Assembly: GCA_028565635.1 (NCBI GenBank)
Contig: JAOXYB010083832.1
Coordinates: 1 to 22,829 of the forward strand
Direction of reading: 5' to 3'
Source of the DNA: Phoronis ovalis
Lineage: Eukaryota > Phoronida > Phoronidae
Length of the DNA: 22,829 nt
Shown: positions 22,171 to 22,829 of the stretch, piece after piece
Numbering within the stretch: position 1 is the first letter of the stretch
How the letters are laid out: each line of letters begins with the position of its first letter
The notes under the pieces: generated by a model
What the model saw: only the letters and a program-made list of their open reading frames with translations
What the model was told of the DNA's origin: nothing
Databases searched by the model: none
Translations under genes and position numbers: made by a program

Positions 22171-22184
22171 CACACACACACACA
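22171..22184. repeat. (CA)7 microsatellite
   Basis: Seven uninterrupted CA units, flanked by AAC on the left and CCACAT on the right. A simple sequence repeat. Confidence 0.9.
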
Positions 22185-22330
22185 CCACATATGCTTTCAT
22201 TAATATTATGGTGTCGCAATCAGTAAGAACATATAACTATTATATGTCCAATCGGATCTGGTGGCTTTGGAAGTAGAAATTGGTTAATTAGAATTTCACA
22301 AGATCAATTAAATGGATTTACTCCTTTAAG

Positions 22331-22407
22331 TCATCACAAAGCAACTTGATTCTGTCACTAGGTGTCAGCTCCTTCTGAAGACAAGGATTCGACTACAGAA
22401 ATTATAG
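22331..22407 (+). CDS. candidate exon, AATF/Che-1-like motif, ends in in-frame TAG at the donor
   Basis: The acceptor is TTTACTCCTTTAAG. The frame reads ITKQLDSVTRCQLLLKTRIR then LQKL, and then TAG immediately before GTACAT. The LL..RI(K/R)LQK core is, from memory, the most conserved signature at the start of the AATF/Che-1 domain, a nucleolar small-subunit processome factor. The usual Trp five residues upstream is Cys here, and the expected KG.AVK.Q lead-in is missing. GC content is visibly higher than the surroundings. Phase joins correctly to the candidate exon at 18806. The TAG on the splice junction means either a broken copy, a real C-terminus, a different donor, or a wrong call. Other families with a similar helix cannot be excluded. 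Confidence 0.3.
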
Positions 22408-22531
22408 GTACATCCACCCCCTAAACTTCTCAACTGTGGGACACAGTACAAAACACTGAAATCACTATAAAAATCAATACAAAAATATAAAGTAAGTAAT
22501 TCATTTACTTTAAGCATTTTGACACCTGCAG

Positions 22532-22829
22532 AGTCAGTCCACAGCTGTAGCTCTGATCTTGATGAAAAACAATACCAGGAAACACTGAGTGAACTGGATA
22601 AATTCAGATACAACTGGCGGAGAGACAAACTGTGTAACCACATCCTAAGGCAATTTCAAGGTTTTGAGCCAGGGTGTTACTTAATAGTAAAGATTGACCG
22701 GGGGGGGGGGGGGGGTCAGCAGGAGGGGATCCCTTTTTCGGGGGTCGGGTATAGGGGATGGCCAGTTTTTGTAGCCCCGGTAAAGGGGATATGGTGTAAA
22801 TTTACAGATCGGAATGGGCGCGGGGGAGG
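22532..22829 (+). CDS. candidate exon, open to window edge, weakly AATF-like
   Basis: The acceptor is GACACCTGCAG. Only one frame is open: from 22531 it reads ESVHSCSSDLDEKQYQETL and then SELDKFRYNWRRDKLCNHI, and it has no stop to the end of the window (open from 22471, about 119 codons). AATF proteins carry, after the RIKLQK motif, an acidic segment then Y..xL.....F...YRN.T..KW. Here an acidic start, Y, L, F, an aromatic and R occur in that order, but the match is loose. Past about 22690 the frame runs into G16 and a GC-rich repeat, so the true exon probably ends near 22640-22670 (CAAG/GTTTTG or CAGG/GTGTTA). It needs one base from the preceding exon, which the exon ending at 22407 does not supply, so an intervening exon would be missing. 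Confidence 0.3.
22700..22829. repeat. G16 run followed by GC-rich ~30-bp tandem repeat
   Basis: Sixteen consecutive G (22700-22715) precede a repeat anchored by AGGGGAT at 22724, 22753 and 22784 (periods 29 and 31). A TTTTT block follows in the first two units. Composition switches abruptly from AT-rich to GC-rich. The window stops inside the repeat. Confidence 0.8.

Larger units (their letters stand above)
18893..22330. other. AT-rich stretch (intron if the flanking exons are real)
   Basis: This stretch contains an 80-bp-spaced imperfect direct repeat (TTTCATCAAAAC at 19198 and 19278), a 19-bp triplicate at 20322-20378, a (CA)7 run at 22171-22184, and a 142-codon minus-strand frame (20973-21401). 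It starts GTTAGG and ends TCCTTTAAG. No other gene is supported. Confidence 0.35.

Noticed and set aside
1-22829. CRISPR arrays, bacterial operons, rRNA, reverse transcriptase or integrase domains, viral genes
   Set aside because: None of their signatures is present: no regularly spaced repeats with unique spacers, no long conserved enzyme frames, no RNA gene cores.

Overview
This window looks like noncoding-rich genomic DNA from an animal, most likely an invertebrate. It is roughly two-thirds A+T by eye, has no tightly packed reading frames, no ribosome-binding sites, no rRNA or tRNA, and no bacterial operon layout. It contains splice-site-like signals, polyadenylation-type hexamers, microsatellites, poly-A/T runs and short terminal-inverted-repeat elements. 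A few repeat phrases resemble ones I associate with marine invertebrates (molluscs, lancelets, cnidarians), but I cannot name a species.

Layout. At 279-697 there are two exon-like frames on the + strand in matching phase, ending in a stop codon. A 163-bp tandem duplication lies at about 1177-1500. At about 2846-3335 there is a ~92-bp tandem array. One of its units carries a 150-bp terminal-inverted-repeat insertion (2931-3080) flanked by TA, and two neighbouring units preserve the empty site. The stretch 3336-7600 is AT-rich with little I can support. At 7624-8088 there is a + strand frame interrupted by one in-frame TAA, with AATAAA downstream. At 13.8-14.3 kb there is a CpG-richer patch. 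At 15290-15652 there is a compact inverted-repeat element with an 8-bp direct flank and an internal ~30-bp minisatellite. The last 4 kb holds three + strand exon-like pieces (18806-18892, 22331-22407, 22532 onward) whose translation weakly resembles successive segments of the AATF/Che-1 nucleolar protein. The window ends in a G16 run and a GC-rich ~30-bp repeat.

How it fits together. No complete gene can be assembled. The best-supported content is repetitive: two small DNA-transposon-like elements and several tandem repeats. The protein-coding calls are candidates only. In sequence this AT-rich, open frames of 40-70 codons are expected by chance in large numbers, so each coding call rests on splice signals, phase agreement, composition or weak family resemblance, and the confidences are set accordingly.
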